A stretch of 48,693 nucleotides of DNA from Candidatus Thermoflexus tengchongensis (lineage in GTDB: Bacteria > Chloroflexota > Anaerolineae > Thermoflexales > Thermoflexaceae). Below the pieces are notes generated by a model. The model did not search any database. It saw only the letters and a program-made list of their open reading frames with translations, and was not told the DNA's origin. Where the stretch lies: NCBI GenBank assembly GCA_016842085.1, contig JAEVEX010000009.1, forward strand, positions 1-48,693, in the 5' to 3' direction. Made by a program: the position numbers and the translations under genes. Below, in pieces: positions 17,103 to 25,510 of the stretch (positions are counted from its first letter, which is position 1; each line of letters opens with the position of its first letter).

Positions 17103-18980
17103 TCAGGCCGACAGTCCTCTGGCCCAGAGCCCCCACAGGAGGGCGCCGAGAAGCCCCCCGACCCGCCCGCGCCATCCCGAACCGCGAATCCCGAGGAAGG
17201 GGAGGGCGGCCAGGAGGGCCCCGGCGGCCTGAAGGAAATACGCCCCGCTCAGAAACTCCACGGGGGTCCGACCGTAGAGGCGCTCCAGCCATCCCCCGGC
17301 GAAGGGAAGCGCCGGTAGGGGGACGATCCACGGGGCCACCCGGAAGCCCACCGCCCCCAGGCCAATCCAGGCCCCGTGCATCCAGCGGGCGACTCGGGAG
17401 CCCTCCGGGGGCGGGAGGAGCATGCTTCCGATCAGGAAGGCCATGGGAGGCAGCCAGCGATCCTCCAGAGGCAGGATCGCCGTCAGCGGGACCATCAACC
17501 CGTAGCCCAGCAGGAAGGGCCGAATGGGAGAGATCTCGCCCGCCTCTTCCAGCCCCCGGGCCGTCTGAAGGGCCGTGAACACGAGATAGGGGAAGCCCCA
17601 TACGGTGGCCCCCAGCAACGGCCAGAGGGCGCTCACCCGGATGAGCGCCTCCGGATCGGTAAGCTGCTGAACCATAACGATGGTGAGCAGAAGCAGCGCG
17701 GCGGCGACGATCCACTCCAGCAGATCCTCGGCGTCCTCCCGGAGCTCCTGCAGGCCCTTCAACGGCTCCCACGTCCACGCCAGGATCACCAGCAGCAGCG
17801 GCCACCATTGCTGGGGGAGATCCAGATCGAGGGCGCCGAAGAAGGCCTGATAGAAGGCGAACAGGAAGGCGACCGCCCCCACCGCGAGGGCCACATATCG
17901 CCGCCCGAAAGCGAGCGGATCCATCCGCCGTCGCATCCAGATCCCGGCCGCCCCCAGGAGGAACAGCACCCCCACCGCGGTCCGGGCCGCCAGGTAGGCA
18001 TCCGGAGGCCATTCGCGGATCCGATGCCAGAGCTCTCGATAAAGCGAGAATACGACCATCATCCCCGGGATACGGATCAGAAACCCGGCCCAGAGCTCGG
18101 GCCAGAAGGCGGGAAGGGCCAGGACGCCCAGGGCCAGGGTCAGGAAGGGCAGAAGCTGGAAGAGACGGGGACGCGTCCGGAGGATCTCCATCCGCCGGCT
18201 CCAGAACCGGCCCAGGCGGGCCCCATCCTCCACCAGGTTGGCCCCCAGCCACAGCCAGACGGGGACGCTCAGGCCCCACACCGCCTGCAGCATCCCCCGG
18301 ATACCCTCCCCCACCGCCCCGGGCGAGGCCCCCCACGCAATGAGATAGGGCCCGACCAGGCCCAGGGCAAGGAGAAGGCCCCGGATGGTCCGGGACAGGC
18401 GGAGGCGCCGCCAGAGCGGCAGGGCAGCGATTCCGATGCCGATCAGGGCCTTCATGGCCAGGCTGAGGAACAGCGGGCGGATCGGATGGGGCGGGAACTG
18501 CGTTAGGGCCAGCGCCCACAGGATCCGTCCGGGCCACCCCTCCAGGACCGAGCGGGGATGGGTTCGCTCGAAAAGGAAAAGGGTGAGGACGGGGATCAGA
18601 ACCCACTCCAGGGAGGGGCCGGCGAGAAGAGGGAAGCCGAAATAATAGAGGCCATACACCCCCGTCAGAAACCGAAAAGCCGCTGGCAGATCCCCCGCGG
18701 TGGCCATGAGCAGCGTCCAGAGGAAGGCAACCCAGAGGGCGAGGAGCCCGGTCCCCACCGGCCGTTCCAGCCCCGCGCGGGCGGCGGCTCCCACCCCGGG
18801 GATGGTGAGGGCGAAGGCCAGGCCAATGGTCCCCCCCAGCAACAGGATCCACGCCCATCCCCGCATCCCCATCCGGCGCAGGTCCGCCAGCAGGCCGACG
18901 CCGCTCTGCTGGGGCTCCAGCGTGAAGATCCGGACCGCGTCCACAAGGGCCTGACGGAGCTCCATCAGCCAGGCGGACAT
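17103..18980 (-). CDS. Large polytopic membrane protein of unknown family
   Basis: The 625-residue protein is hydrophobic throughout, with about 13-15 candidate helices and charged loops. After a 40-residue amphipathic N-terminus comes WAWILLLGGTIGLAFALTIP. I see no transporter, glycosyltransferase or protease motif. One loop of interest is WEPLKGLQELREDAEDLLEW. It begins nine bases after the upstream propeller gene ends, so the two are almost certainly co-transcribed. The overlapping 725-residue frame on the same strand is rejected because it is Pro/Gly/Arg-rich and has no coherent membrane pattern. Function is unknown. The first 40 residues look cytosolic and may bind a partner. Confidence 0.82.
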   Translation of the reverse strand: MSAWLMELRQALVDAVRIFTLEPQQSGVGLLADLRRMGMRGWAWILLLGGTIGLAFALTIPGVGAAARAGLERPVGTGLLALWVAFLWTLLMATAGDLPAAFRFLTGVYGLYYFGFPLLAGPSLEWVLIPVLTLFLFERTHPRSVLEGWPGRILWALALTQFPPHPIRPLFLSLAMKALIGIGIAALPLWRRLRLSRTIRGLLLALGLVGPYLIAWGASPGAVGEGIRGMLQAVWGLSVPVWLWLGANLVEDGARLGRFWSRRMEILRTRPRLFQLLPFLTLALGVLALPAFWPELWAGFLIRIPGMMVVFSLYRELWHRIREWPPDAYLAARTAVGVLFLLGAAGIWMRRRMDPLAFGRRYVALAVGAVAFLFAFYQAFFGALDLDLPQQWWPLLLVILAWTWEPLKGLQELREDAEDLLEWIVAAALLLLTIVMVQQLTDPEALIRVSALWPLLGATVWGFPYLVFTALQTARGLEEAGEISPIRPFLLGYGLMVPLTAILPLEDRWLPPMAFLIGSMLLPPPEGSRVARWMHGAWIGLGAVGFRVAPWIVPLPALPFAGGWLERLYGRTPVEFLSGAYFLQAAGALLAALPFLGIRGSGWRGRVGGLLGALLWGLWARGLSA

Positions 18981-18989
18981 GGTTTCCCC

Positions 18990-20231
18990 TCACCGGGAAG
19001 GGAGCTCGTAGAGCTGAACACGATACCCGGATGGCCCGGATCCGAGGAGCACCGCGGCCAGATGGCCCTCCTCCAGGAGCGCCATCTGCCAGGGACGCGG
19101 CGGCAGGACGGCCCGCCCGCGCATCCGCCCGCTTTCTGTCTCCCAGATGTAGAGCCGCCCGTTCATGTCGCCCTCCCCCACCCAGTCAGCCAGCCCGACG
19201 ACCCACCGCCCATCGGGGGTGAACTGCAGCGCCTTCAAGGGCAGTGGGAACTTCCCCTCCATCTCCGGCTGTAGCTCCAGCTCCACCTGCAGGTCCAGAC
19301 GCACATTTCGCCGATCCGGATCGATGGAGACCCGCCACAGGGCGACGCGGGTCGGGAAGGGGCCTTCATAGCCTTCGTCCTCGATGGGCCGCATCTCGTT
19401 CTCCGCCGCCGTCAGGAGGCGGCCGTCGGGCGAGAGGGCGATCGCCGTCAGCGGATCGAACGAGATGGATCCCCACCGTTCCCCGGTATGGGTATCCCAT
19501 ACCTCCAGATCCGGGCTGAGGTCGCTCATCTGGAAGATCAGGCGCTCGTCCGGCGTCATCGCGAAAGCATCCGCGGGGCCGTGGAGTTCGAAGGCGAAGG
19601 CCCTTCGCCCGGTTTCCACATAGTAACCGCTCAGGGTGGATTCGCCGCCAACCAGCAGCAGGGTGCTCTGGGGGGAGAACGCGATCCGCCGCACCGCTTC
19701 CTCCGGAGTCAGCCCAAAAGCCATCTGCTGGCCCTCGATATCCCACACCTGCACTTCCTCGCTGACCGTGCGCAGGGCGAAGAACCGCCCATCGGGGGCG
19801 AACACCAGCTCATCGATGCCTTCCGGAGCGGTGGGCCCCTCCGCGATCTCCCCGGTCCGGGGATCCAGGAACCCGGTCTGGCCGTTCGCCGTGAACAGCG
19901 ATAGGCGGCCGTCGGGGGCCGCGGCGATGGCGGTCACGCCTTCCACCCGAAGATCATGCCGGAGGGTCAGCGCCCCCGGCGGGGCCGGTGCCCGGGTGGG
20001 CGTCGGGGCCGGCGCCGGCTGGGGCGGCCGGGTGGGAGCGACCGTCGGTGCCCGGCCGGGCGTGGGCGAGGATGGCGGTGCGCAACAGACGAGCACAGGG
20101 GTGGGCGATGGGCGAAGCAGGGTCGGAAGGAATCGATAGGCCAGGAACCCGCCGCCCCCCAGGGCGATGCAAGCGCACAGGGCGCCGAAGGCCAGCGTTA
20201 AACCGCCGATCAGAACCGTGCGTCCACGCAT
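18990..20231 (-). CDS. Membrane-anchored beta-propeller (WD40-like) protein
   Basis: Starting at the ATG at 20231 (AGGAGGACGTGG ahead), the product has 413 residues. A single helix (TVLIGGLTLAFGALCACIAL) is followed by a proline/threonine-rich spacer to about residue 85. A WD40/YVTN-like propeller follows: IAAAPDGRLSLF, LVFAPDGRFFAL, VWDIEGQQMAF, IAFSPQSTLLLVG, VWDTHTGERWGS and ALSPDGRLL are successive blade strands. Such proteins usually serve as scaffolds or sensors outside the membrane. The reading frame extends to 20360, but that part lacks a start signal. It lies between an arrestin-like gene and the large membrane protein gene in a tight operon. Confidence 0.8.
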   Translation of the reverse strand: MRGRTVLIGGLTLAFGALCACIALGGGGFLAYRFLPTLLRPSPTPVLVCCAPPSSPTPGRAPTVAPTRPPQPAPAPTPTRAPAPPGALTLRHDLRVEGVTAIAAAPDGRLSLFTANGQTGFLDPRTGEIAEGPTAPEGIDELVFAPDGRFFALRTVSEEVQVWDIEGQQMAFGLTPEEAVRRIAFSPQSTLLLVGGESTLSGYYVETGRRAFAFELHGPADAFAMTPDERLIFQMSDLSPDLEVWDTHTGERWGSISFDPLTAIALSPDGRLLTAAENEMRPIEDEGYEGPFPTRVALWRVSIDPDRRNVRLDLQVELELQPEMEGKFPLPLKALQFTPDGRWVVGLADWVGEGDMNGRLYIWETESGRMRGRAVLPPRPWQMALLEEGHLAAVLLGSGPSGYRVQLYELPSR

Positions 20232-20252
20232 CCACGTCCTCCTATCGGATTC

Positions 20253-20272
20253 GGCAACCGCTTGCGGTTGCC
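20253..20272. repeat. Short perfect palindrome, variant of the GGCAACTGC repeat
   Basis: GGCAACCGCTTGCGGTTGCC is a perfect 9-bp inverted repeat with TT at the centre. It lies just after the stop of the arrestin-like gene, in the minus-strand operon. It matches the core of the repeats at 33287-33320 and 38759-38786, except that a T-A pair of the stem has become a C-G pair on both sides. Confidence 0.75.
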
Positions 20273-21322
20273 CTATGGGGAACCCGGAACCACCCGCACG
20301 GCGACCTCGGCCGAGAGATCCGGGGCATGGGGACGGTCCGCGATCCCCCGGACGAACCATCGGATGTCATAAAGGTCGCCGGAGTGCGTGATCGGGCCAT
20401 CGGCAGGGATCTCAAAAGCAAACCCTTCCTCCTGGCCGGGGTCGAGCGCATAAACGGCGCGGCCGATGAGGCTCGTCCAGGTCCGCCCCCCGGCGAGGAT
20501 CCGGTAGCCGGCCTCCACCTGCACCCGCTGCCGCATCTCGCCCTCCCAGCGGACCCATCCCCGCAGGGCCGAGCCCACCGGGAAAGCCCATGCGGCCAGA
20601 GCGATCCGCAGAGGGTCGGAGGACGGGAGGTCCGAAACAGGCTCCGCCGCCGGGGCCTCCGGAGCCGGCGATACCCGAACGGGCCGGACGTGGAGCGGGA
20701 TTTTCTCATACGCGTCCGGCCATCCCTGCAGGCCAACTTCCAGCTCCACCCACCATTCGAAGGCGTGGACGTCGGGGCCGAGGCGGCCTCGCTCCTCCCG
20801 CCGGAACGAGGCCATCCCATCGATCGGGATGGTGAGGGCGGCAATGTAGCGCTGGGGAAGCCCGGGGAGGAGCTCGACGCGGTCGGCGATCGGGATCTCC
20901 TGGACCACCCGCGTCTGCTCCCGCTCCTCCCTCCGCCGGTGGGTTTTACGGAACCAGTCCCACACCCAGAAGGCCATGGATTCCTTCGTCATCAGCCGGA
21001 GGCGGATGGGGCCGGCGATCAGGGGGCGATGGGCCTCCACGGCGATCTGAACCGCGAGGGTCTCTCCCAGGCGGGCCGTGCGGGGCTCGACTTCGAAATG
21101 CACGGTGGCGGCCATACGGGTGAGCCCTTCCGACACGAACGCGACCCCCAGGAACAGCAGGAAAAGGGCCGCCAGCCCTCCTCCACATCCCCCGATCAGC
21201 GCCATTTCCAGATCCCCCGCCCGCCCGGCACGAACAGAAAACCATCCCCCCAGGCCGACGGCCCCCAGACCCAGGGCGATCAGCGTTCCACCGATAAGGA
21301 TCTCCGGAACCCCTCGCCGCAT
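20273..21322 (-). CDS. Membrane-anchored arrestin-like-fold protein, unknown
   Basis: I call a 349-residue protein from the ATG at 21322, chosen because it begins the first membrane helix (VPEILIGGTLIALGLGAVGL). No strong ribosome site is visible, so the start is less sure than for neighbours. A second helix is at about 40-65. The rest is beta-rich and resembles an arrestin/Spo0M-like sandwich: VHFEVEPRTARLGETLAVQI and a second similar half near ALAAWAFPVGSALRGWVRWE. There are no enzyme motifs. The upstream zinc-ribbon gene ends at 21366, so the order in the operon is zinc-ribbon, arrestin-like, propeller. Confidence 0.7.
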   Translation of the reverse strand: MRRGVPEILIGGTLIALGLGAVGLGGWFSVRAGRAGDLEMALIGGCGGGLAALFLLFLGVAFVSEGLTRMAATVHFEVEPRTARLGETLAVQIAVEAHRPLIAGPIRLRLMTKESMAFWVWDWFRKTHRRREEREQTRVVQEIPIADRVELLPGLPQRYIAALTIPIDGMASFRREERGRLGPDVHAFEWWVELEVGLQGWPDAYEKIPLHVRPVRVSPAPEAPAAEPVSDLPSSDPLRIALAAWAFPVGSALRGWVRWEGEMRQRVQVEAGYRILAGGRTWTSLIGRAVYALDPGQEEGFAFEIPADGPITHSGDLYDIRWFVRGIADRPHAPDLSAEVAVRVVPGSP

Positions 21323-21365
21323 CGGTGGATCGAAGAAGGTCGGAACGCTCAGCCCGACGATGCCC

Positions 21366-21851
21366 TTACCGGTTCCCTTCCCAGGCCGCCGGGAGAGCGG
21401 CCCGACAGGCCGGGCAGCGCCGCCATCCCGGATCCACCTCGCGGGCGCAGTAGGGGCAGTGGAATCGGGCGGGCTGGCCACACCCGGCGCAGCGGACCGC
21501 TTCTCGCTCCAGCCGCCGGCCGCAACCCGGGCAGCGGAACGCTACCGGGGGTTCGGACGGGAGAGTGGGCGGCGGTCCCTCCAGCGCCCGGGCGAGGGTT
21601 CGAGCCACGGCCCCGGCCTCCTCGCGGGCTCGCGCCCTCAGGCCCGGCGGCGGAGCGAGCCGGGGGAGGCGAGGCCGCCAGCTCCCGAAGGCGCGCCCCA
21701 GGGCCCGGGGGAGGAGCCAGAGGTTCAGGGCCAGCGAGAGGGTCAGCAGCCCAAGCAGCCCCAGCGCCCCGCCCCGCCCCCCGAGCGCCAGATCGAGGGC
21801 GATGGCCCCCAGCCCCCCGATCGCCAGACCCCAGCGGACCGTCCGCAGCAT
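21366..21851 (-). CDS. Membrane protein with double zinc ribbon
   Basis: The 161-residue protein has two N-terminal membrane helices (about 5-55), a basic/proline-rich linker, and a C-terminal double zinc ribbon. The four metal-binding knuckles are CPGC, CAGC, CPYC and CPAC between about residues 107 and 152, so two zinc ions are expected. Double zinc ribbons of this type often mediate protein-protein contacts in the cytosol. No enzyme motif is present. The start at 21851 lies nine bases after the stop of the pilin-like gene, with GAGGGCGAG ahead of it. Confidence 0.8.
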   Translation of the reverse strand: MLRTVRWGLAIGGLGAIALDLALGGRGGALGLLGLLTLSLALNLWLLPRALGRAFGSWRPRLPRLAPPPGLRARAREEAGAVARTLARALEGPPPTLPSEPPVAFRCPGCGRRLEREAVRCAGCGQPARFHCPYCAREVDPGWRRCPACRAALPAAWEGNR

Positions 21852-21860
21852 CGCTCGCCC

Positions 21861-22151
21861 TCATGCGGTGGGCGGGAGAGGCGGGAACGGCAGAAAAGGC
21901 GAGAGGATCGGCCCAAAGGTCTCGGTCAGGCGAGCGAAGAACGAGCGGATGGCCTCCGCGACCGCCCCGCCCACTACATCGGGATGACTGCGGATGTAGG
22001 CGGCGATGGCCCCGAGCAGGGCCAGGATCACCACGGCCAGGGCGACCCATTCCAGCGTCTGCAGCCCCCGGGCATCCCGGAAGAGATCGAAGGGAAGGAT
22101 CCGCCCCGGCCAATGAATGAGTTCCTCCCGCAGGGTCCTCCGGTGAAGCAT
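21861..22151 (-). CDS. Small Flp-pilin-like membrane protein
   Basis: The 96-residue product has a basic N-terminus and then DARGLQTLEWVALAVVILALL. The glycine followed by four residues and a glutamate-aromatic pair, ahead of a hydrophobic helix, resembles the processing site of class III (Flp/Tad) prepilins. A hydrophilic stretch and a proline-rich tail follow. The match is by pattern only: no TadA, TadB/C, or prepilin peptidase gene lies in the window, and the leader is longer than in most Flp pilins. AAGGAGGGG precedes the start. It is placed between two zinc-ribbon protein genes. Confidence 0.6.
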   Translation of the reverse strand: MLHRRTLREELIHWPGRILPFDLFRDARGLQTLEWVALAVVILALLGAIAAYIRSHPDVVGGAVAEAIRSFFARLTETFGPILSPFLPFPPLPPTA

Positions 22152-22199
22152 CGGCCCCTCCTTAAGAAGTTTGTCCGATAACGGCCGGCGCGGTCCGGC

Positions 22200-22796
22200 T
22201 TATCCGCCGATCTTCGCCCCGCAGGCGGGGCAGAAGCGGGCGCCGGCGGGGAGCTCCGCGCCGCACTGGGGGCAGAACCGATACGCGCCGCCGGGGGCCG
22301 CTTCCCCACCCGATGCGGTGGGGGTAGTCGTGGACTGGACCGCGCTGACGTAGCGCTGGGCCTCCGCATAGCGGCCGGCCACCCAGGCCGCGGTATCCGC
22401 CGGCAGCGCCGCCCCGGTGGCGATGAAATACTGGATGAACTCGAAGGTTCGCTGGGGGAGCTTGCTCTGCTGCCAGGCCCCGTAGGCGGCGGTGAACAGC
22501 AGGGGCCAGAGGAGGAACAGCCCTGCCCCGGCCGCCACCGCCTTATCCACCCACTTGCCGGCTCCGATCTCCACCTGGAGGCTGTCGCCCTGCCGGCGAA
22601 GGGCCACATTGAGCGCTGAGGACACCCCCAGCAGATTCCGCCAGGTTTCGTCCTGGCGGGCCTGGATCACCACCCCACCCTGGGGGAGATCCAGCACCTG
22701 CACATCGAACTTCTGGGCTCGATACCAGTCGGCCAGGGCCTGCACCAGCCGGCCCATATCCAGGTTCGGGGCATGGAACACGCGCTGATCGGGCAT
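22200..22796 (-). CDS. Membrane-associated protein with C-terminal zinc ribbon
   Basis: The 198-residue product begins with a soluble alpha/beta domain of about 85 residues (LVQALADWYRAQKFDVQVL, GGVVIQARQDETWRNLLG, SLQVEIGAGKW). A single helix follows (AGAGLFLLWPLLFTAAYGAW), then an amphipathic stretch, and a CPQC...CPAC zinc ribbon at the very end. The order matches uncharacterised zinc-ribbon proteins of actinobacteria and Chloroflexota. No enzyme motif is visible. GAGGAGG precedes the start at 22796, and the next upstream gene ends 12 bases before it. Confidence 0.8.
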   Translation of the reverse strand: MPDQRVFHAPNLDMGRLVQALADWYRAQKFDVQVLDLPQGGVVIQARQDETWRNLLGVSSALNVALRRQGDSLQVEIGAGKWVDKAVAAGAGLFLLWPLLFTAAYGAWQQSKLPQRTFEFIQYFIATGAALPADTAAWVAGRYAEAQRYVSAVQSTTTPTASGGEAAPGGAYRFCPQCGAELPAGARFCPACGAKIGG

Positions 22797-22808
22797 GGTT
22801 TCGCCTCC

Positions 22809-23078
22809 TCAGGCCGGGGTCTGGAGGAACAGGGTGGTCTGCATGGCGTTCAGCACCGCCAGCTCCAGCAACAGCTGGGTGACCTGCTCATGGAGGGCAT
22901 CGCTGAGCTGGGGCTCGATCTCCCGCAGCAGGGCCGCCACCCGCTCGGCCTGGGCCCGCACCTCCTCCGGGTCGATGCGGCCGTCGGCGATGGCCTGCTG
23001 CCAGGACTCCATCCGATCCACATACCGCTGGAAGAAGAGGGCATCCCCCTCCTCGCTGAACCAGCTGATCCGACCCAT
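22809..23078 (-). CDS. Small helical protein of unknown function (89 aa)
   Basis: I do not recognise it. The ATG at 23078 follows AGGAGG. The product is nearly all helix, with acidic and leucine-rich stretches (QRYVDRMESWQQAIADGRID, RVAALLREIEPQLSDALHEQ, VTQLLLELAVLNAMQT). It lacks membrane segments and cysteines. It could be a four-helix bundle or a coiled-coil partner of the zinc-ribbon protein encoded 12 bases downstream, which is inference from position. Confidence 0.75.
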   Translation of the reverse strand: MGRISWFSEEGDALFFQRYVDRMESWQQAIADGRIDPEEVRAQAERVAALLREIEPQLSDALHEQVTQLLLELAVLNAMQTTLFLQTPA

Positions 23079-23157
23079 AGGCGCCTCCTGGGCCTGAAAT
23101 GCAGAAGGATTTTCCGCCTTGCCTGGGAACAAGCTGGGAACAACATCTGATCTCCGA

Positions 23158-23415
23158 TCACTTCTCACCCCTGGGGGGAGGAGCTGCGCCGGGCAATTCC
23201 TCCGAGAGCTTTCGCTCTTCCAGCTCCATCCGGAGCTGAAACCGCCGGGCGATCTCCCCCGGCCCCGTCCCGGTCTGTGATTCCTCCCCTCCTTTCTTCT
23301 TATCGCCCTCCTCTTCTTCTTCCACCTGCTTCTTCCACAGCTCTTCCGTCTTCATCACCCCTGCCCACACGGAGGCCGGCGCGCAAACGCCTCCAACGCA
23401 GAACCCATCGGACAT
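23158..23415 (-). CDS. Small acidic/basic low-complexity protein (85 aa)
   Basis: The start at 23415 has GGGAGGGGG ahead. The product begins MSDGFCVGGVCAPASVWAGV, with two cysteines five residues apart. It then becomes highly charged, with a run of glutamates and lysines (KKQVEEEEEGDKKK) and a helical end (RRFQLRMELEERKLSEELPG). I do not know the family. The cysteine-containing head and charged tail suggest a small cytosolic adaptor. It is the first gene of the run of small genes and lies 32 bases after the secreted-protein gene upstream. Confidence 0.6.
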   Translation of the reverse strand: MSDGFCVGGVCAPASVWAGVMKTEELWKKQVEEEEEGDKKKGGEESQTGTGPGEIARRFQLRMELEERKLSEELPGAAPPPRGEK

Positions 23416-23447
23416 AGCACCCCCTCCCGGCGATCGCGGAAATCCCC

Positions 23448-25427
23448 TCACGGCCCCTTCACCACCAGGGGCAGGTAAAGCCGATTTCCAACTGGAAGGC
23501 GGAACGAACCGATGCGCGTGTGCCAGCAAGCGGTGGTGGAACAGCCAGCGGGGTTGCTGGTCGTGTAATACTCGTGGACGGCCCAGAAGGTGACATCATC
23601 TACAGGATCGATGCTGAGCATGCTGTAATCGCCCCACCGGGACCCCGTGGATGTCTGAGCGGCGGAGCCCGCCTGCAGCGTGGCCTCTGGCCCCAGGGTC
23701 CCAGGGGGGTCACTGGGCGTGCGGCATGCATACCGGATGCTGGGATAAACGCTGGCGCTCGAGACGGTATAGCTGATGCAAAAGTCCCCATACTTATCGA
23801 AAGTCGCACTGGCCATCCACCGGCTGTGGGAATCTGGCGGATTGCCGGTGTAGGTGCCCTGGTCGAGGATGGAGACGGCACCTGTGGTATTGTCATACGT
23901 CAGGATATACCACCGCACAGCGGCCTGATACTGGCCAGCCGTCTGACACCGCGTGGGCGTCAGGCCGGGGGCACACACCGTATGGTTGGCTCCGATTAGA
24001 GAATAGCTCCCCATATTGCGGATGGTGACCCGGTGCATGAAGCGGTCCGAAATGGAATCCAGGTAGGCCGCCGTGGCGACACCGGGTTGGGGAATGTCGT
24101 CCCTCCCACTGGGATTCGAGGGATCGAAGGGGGCGACGGGCAGGGTCGCATCCTGCACGAAATCGGCGGCCGCCGGATTCGACCAATCGAGACTGAACTT
24201 GTACACGCGGATGGCATCTGCTGGGAAACCCCACTCATCGGCGATCCATTCCAGGAAGATCCCGGGGGCTGGCTGACCTCCGATGGGAGGCAGTGGAGAG
24301 GGTCCCTCGATGTCCGCCGCCAGGACGCCCCCGACCTGCGTCAGGTCCACGCCCGAGGGAGGGGCAGCCATGCGGCCGAAGTAGATCATCCGGGCCGTGG
24401 GGTCCCCAACGAGCATCTTGTTGCGCTCCAGGGCGGCGACGGCCTGGGCCAGATAGGAAGGGACGCTGAGGTCGAACTCGTGGGCCGTCATCCAGTAGGC
24501 CTCCGGCGAGATGGCGTGGTGCGGGTAATCCATGAAAATGTGGGCGCCCGACCCCGCCGGGAAGTCAGGCCAGATAAATTCGTATACGTAGTAGGGGCCG
24601 AGGGGATCGCCCGTCTGGGAGACAGCGACGCAGTGCCGGCTGGGGCCAGTATTGTTGCGGGCATCTTGGACATAGAACTGGGAGAGGAACCAGCGGTCGG
24701 CGAACTGGTCGTAGAGCGCGATAACGTCGCCGTCATTGGCGGAGGCACAGGGACCGCTAAAGCCGGCCGAGGCGAACAGGGCGCTGAGAGGAAAGGGGGC
24801 GGAGAGGGGGTTGCCGTTTTTATCGTAGACGCGGAGGACCAGGTTCACGAACTCAACATAGTGGGAAGGACCGACATCACCGTTCACGTCCGGCGGCAAG
24901 ACCTGCCGGCCGATTCCTCCCAGGATGTTATCGTAATTGTTGAGCCCTTCAAAGGAAAGGAGAGGCGGGGGTGCCGGGAGGGCAGGGGCCGGGGTGACGA
25001 GGGAGGGGGCCAGGGACTGAACCCCGGACGGGCCGGGGCGGATCCCCTGAGACCGGGGAGGAACCGGGAGAGGAAGCCACTGCTCCCGCCAGCGCTGGAA
25101 AGCCGGATCTGGGGCAGCACTGGGGAAGCGTTCCTTCCAGTGCTGGGCCACGTAGCCAGCAGACCGGGAGATTCCATGCTGAGCCGGGAAGAGAATCCGC
25201 GGCCCTTTCGGGGTGGAAGCCGCAAGGGGCTGGGGCTGCCTCGGGTTAGAGGGGCTTGGAGCTCCGGCAGTGCTCTCAGGGCTCAGATCCAGCGCATGAA
25301 TGGAAAAGGGCGACGGTTGTCCGACGGCTCCGCGAGCAGAGGGGATGGAAACGCCCAGCGCCGCGAGCGCCAGGATGCCCGCCACCAGCCCGCGCATCAT
25401 CCGTCGTCCTGCCTGCGTCATCCTCAT
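23448..25427 (-). CDS. Large secreted protein with YLPLVV C-terminal tail
   Basis: The ATG at 25427 follows AGGAGG, and the 659-residue product begins with a signal peptide (MMRGLVAGILALAALGVSIPSARG). A proline-rich pre-region runs to about residue 150. The globular part contains DVNGDVGPSHYVEFVNLVLRVYDKNG, FSGPCASANDGDVIALYDQFADRWFLSQF and RWMASATFDKYGDFCISYTVSS, all reminiscent of secreted beta-propeller or sialidase-like domains of unknown function. The extreme C-terminus is NRLYLPLVVKGP, which also occurs, slightly changed, in the next gene. There is no membrane helix at the end, so the tail may be a sorting or surface-attachment signal. Confidence 0.85.
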   Translation of the reverse strand: MRMTQAGRRMMRGLVAGILALAALGVSIPSARGAVGQPSPFSIHALDLSPESTAGAPSPSNPRQPQPLAASTPKGPRILFPAQHGISRSAGYVAQHWKERFPSAAPDPAFQRWREQWLPLPVPPRSQGIRPGPSGVQSLAPSLVTPAPALPAPPPLLSFEGLNNYDNILGGIGRQVLPPDVNGDVGPSHYVEFVNLVLRVYDKNGNPLSAPFPLSALFASAGFSGPCASANDGDVIALYDQFADRWFLSQFYVQDARNNTGPSRHCVAVSQTGDPLGPYYVYEFIWPDFPAGSGAHIFMDYPHHAISPEAYWMTAHEFDLSVPSYLAQAVAALERNKMLVGDPTARMIYFGRMAAPPSGVDLTQVGGVLAADIEGPSPLPPIGGQPAPGIFLEWIADEWGFPADAIRVYKFSLDWSNPAAADFVQDATLPVAPFDPSNPSGRDDIPQPGVATAAYLDSISDRFMHRVTIRNMGSYSLIGANHTVCAPGLTPTRCQTAGQYQAAVRWYILTYDNTTGAVSILDQGTYTGNPPDSHSRWMASATFDKYGDFCISYTVSSASVYPSIRYACRTPSDPPGTLGPEATLQAGSAAQTSTGSRWGDYSMLSIDPVDDVTFWAVHEYYTTSNPAGCSTTACWHTRIGSFRLPVGNRLYLPLVVKGP

Positions 25428-25510
25428 AAGACACCTCCTGTTTAAAGTTGGATCTCTTCTGGCGAGCACTGGGTGGGCTTTCATCCACCTGTCCTACGCA
25501 CCCGGCCTCC

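Noticed and set aside
16816-18993. A 725-codon minus-strand frame
   Set aside because: Its upper part is Pro/Gly/Arg-rich without membrane or domain pattern and overlaps the clearly hydrophobic 625-residue gene in another frame. Only its last 67 codons, behind a good ribosome site at 17019, look real.
19988-22120. 710-codon plus-strand frame
   Set aside because: It runs opposite at least four minus-strand genes that have good ribosome sites. The translation is low-complexity Pro/Arg/Gly.
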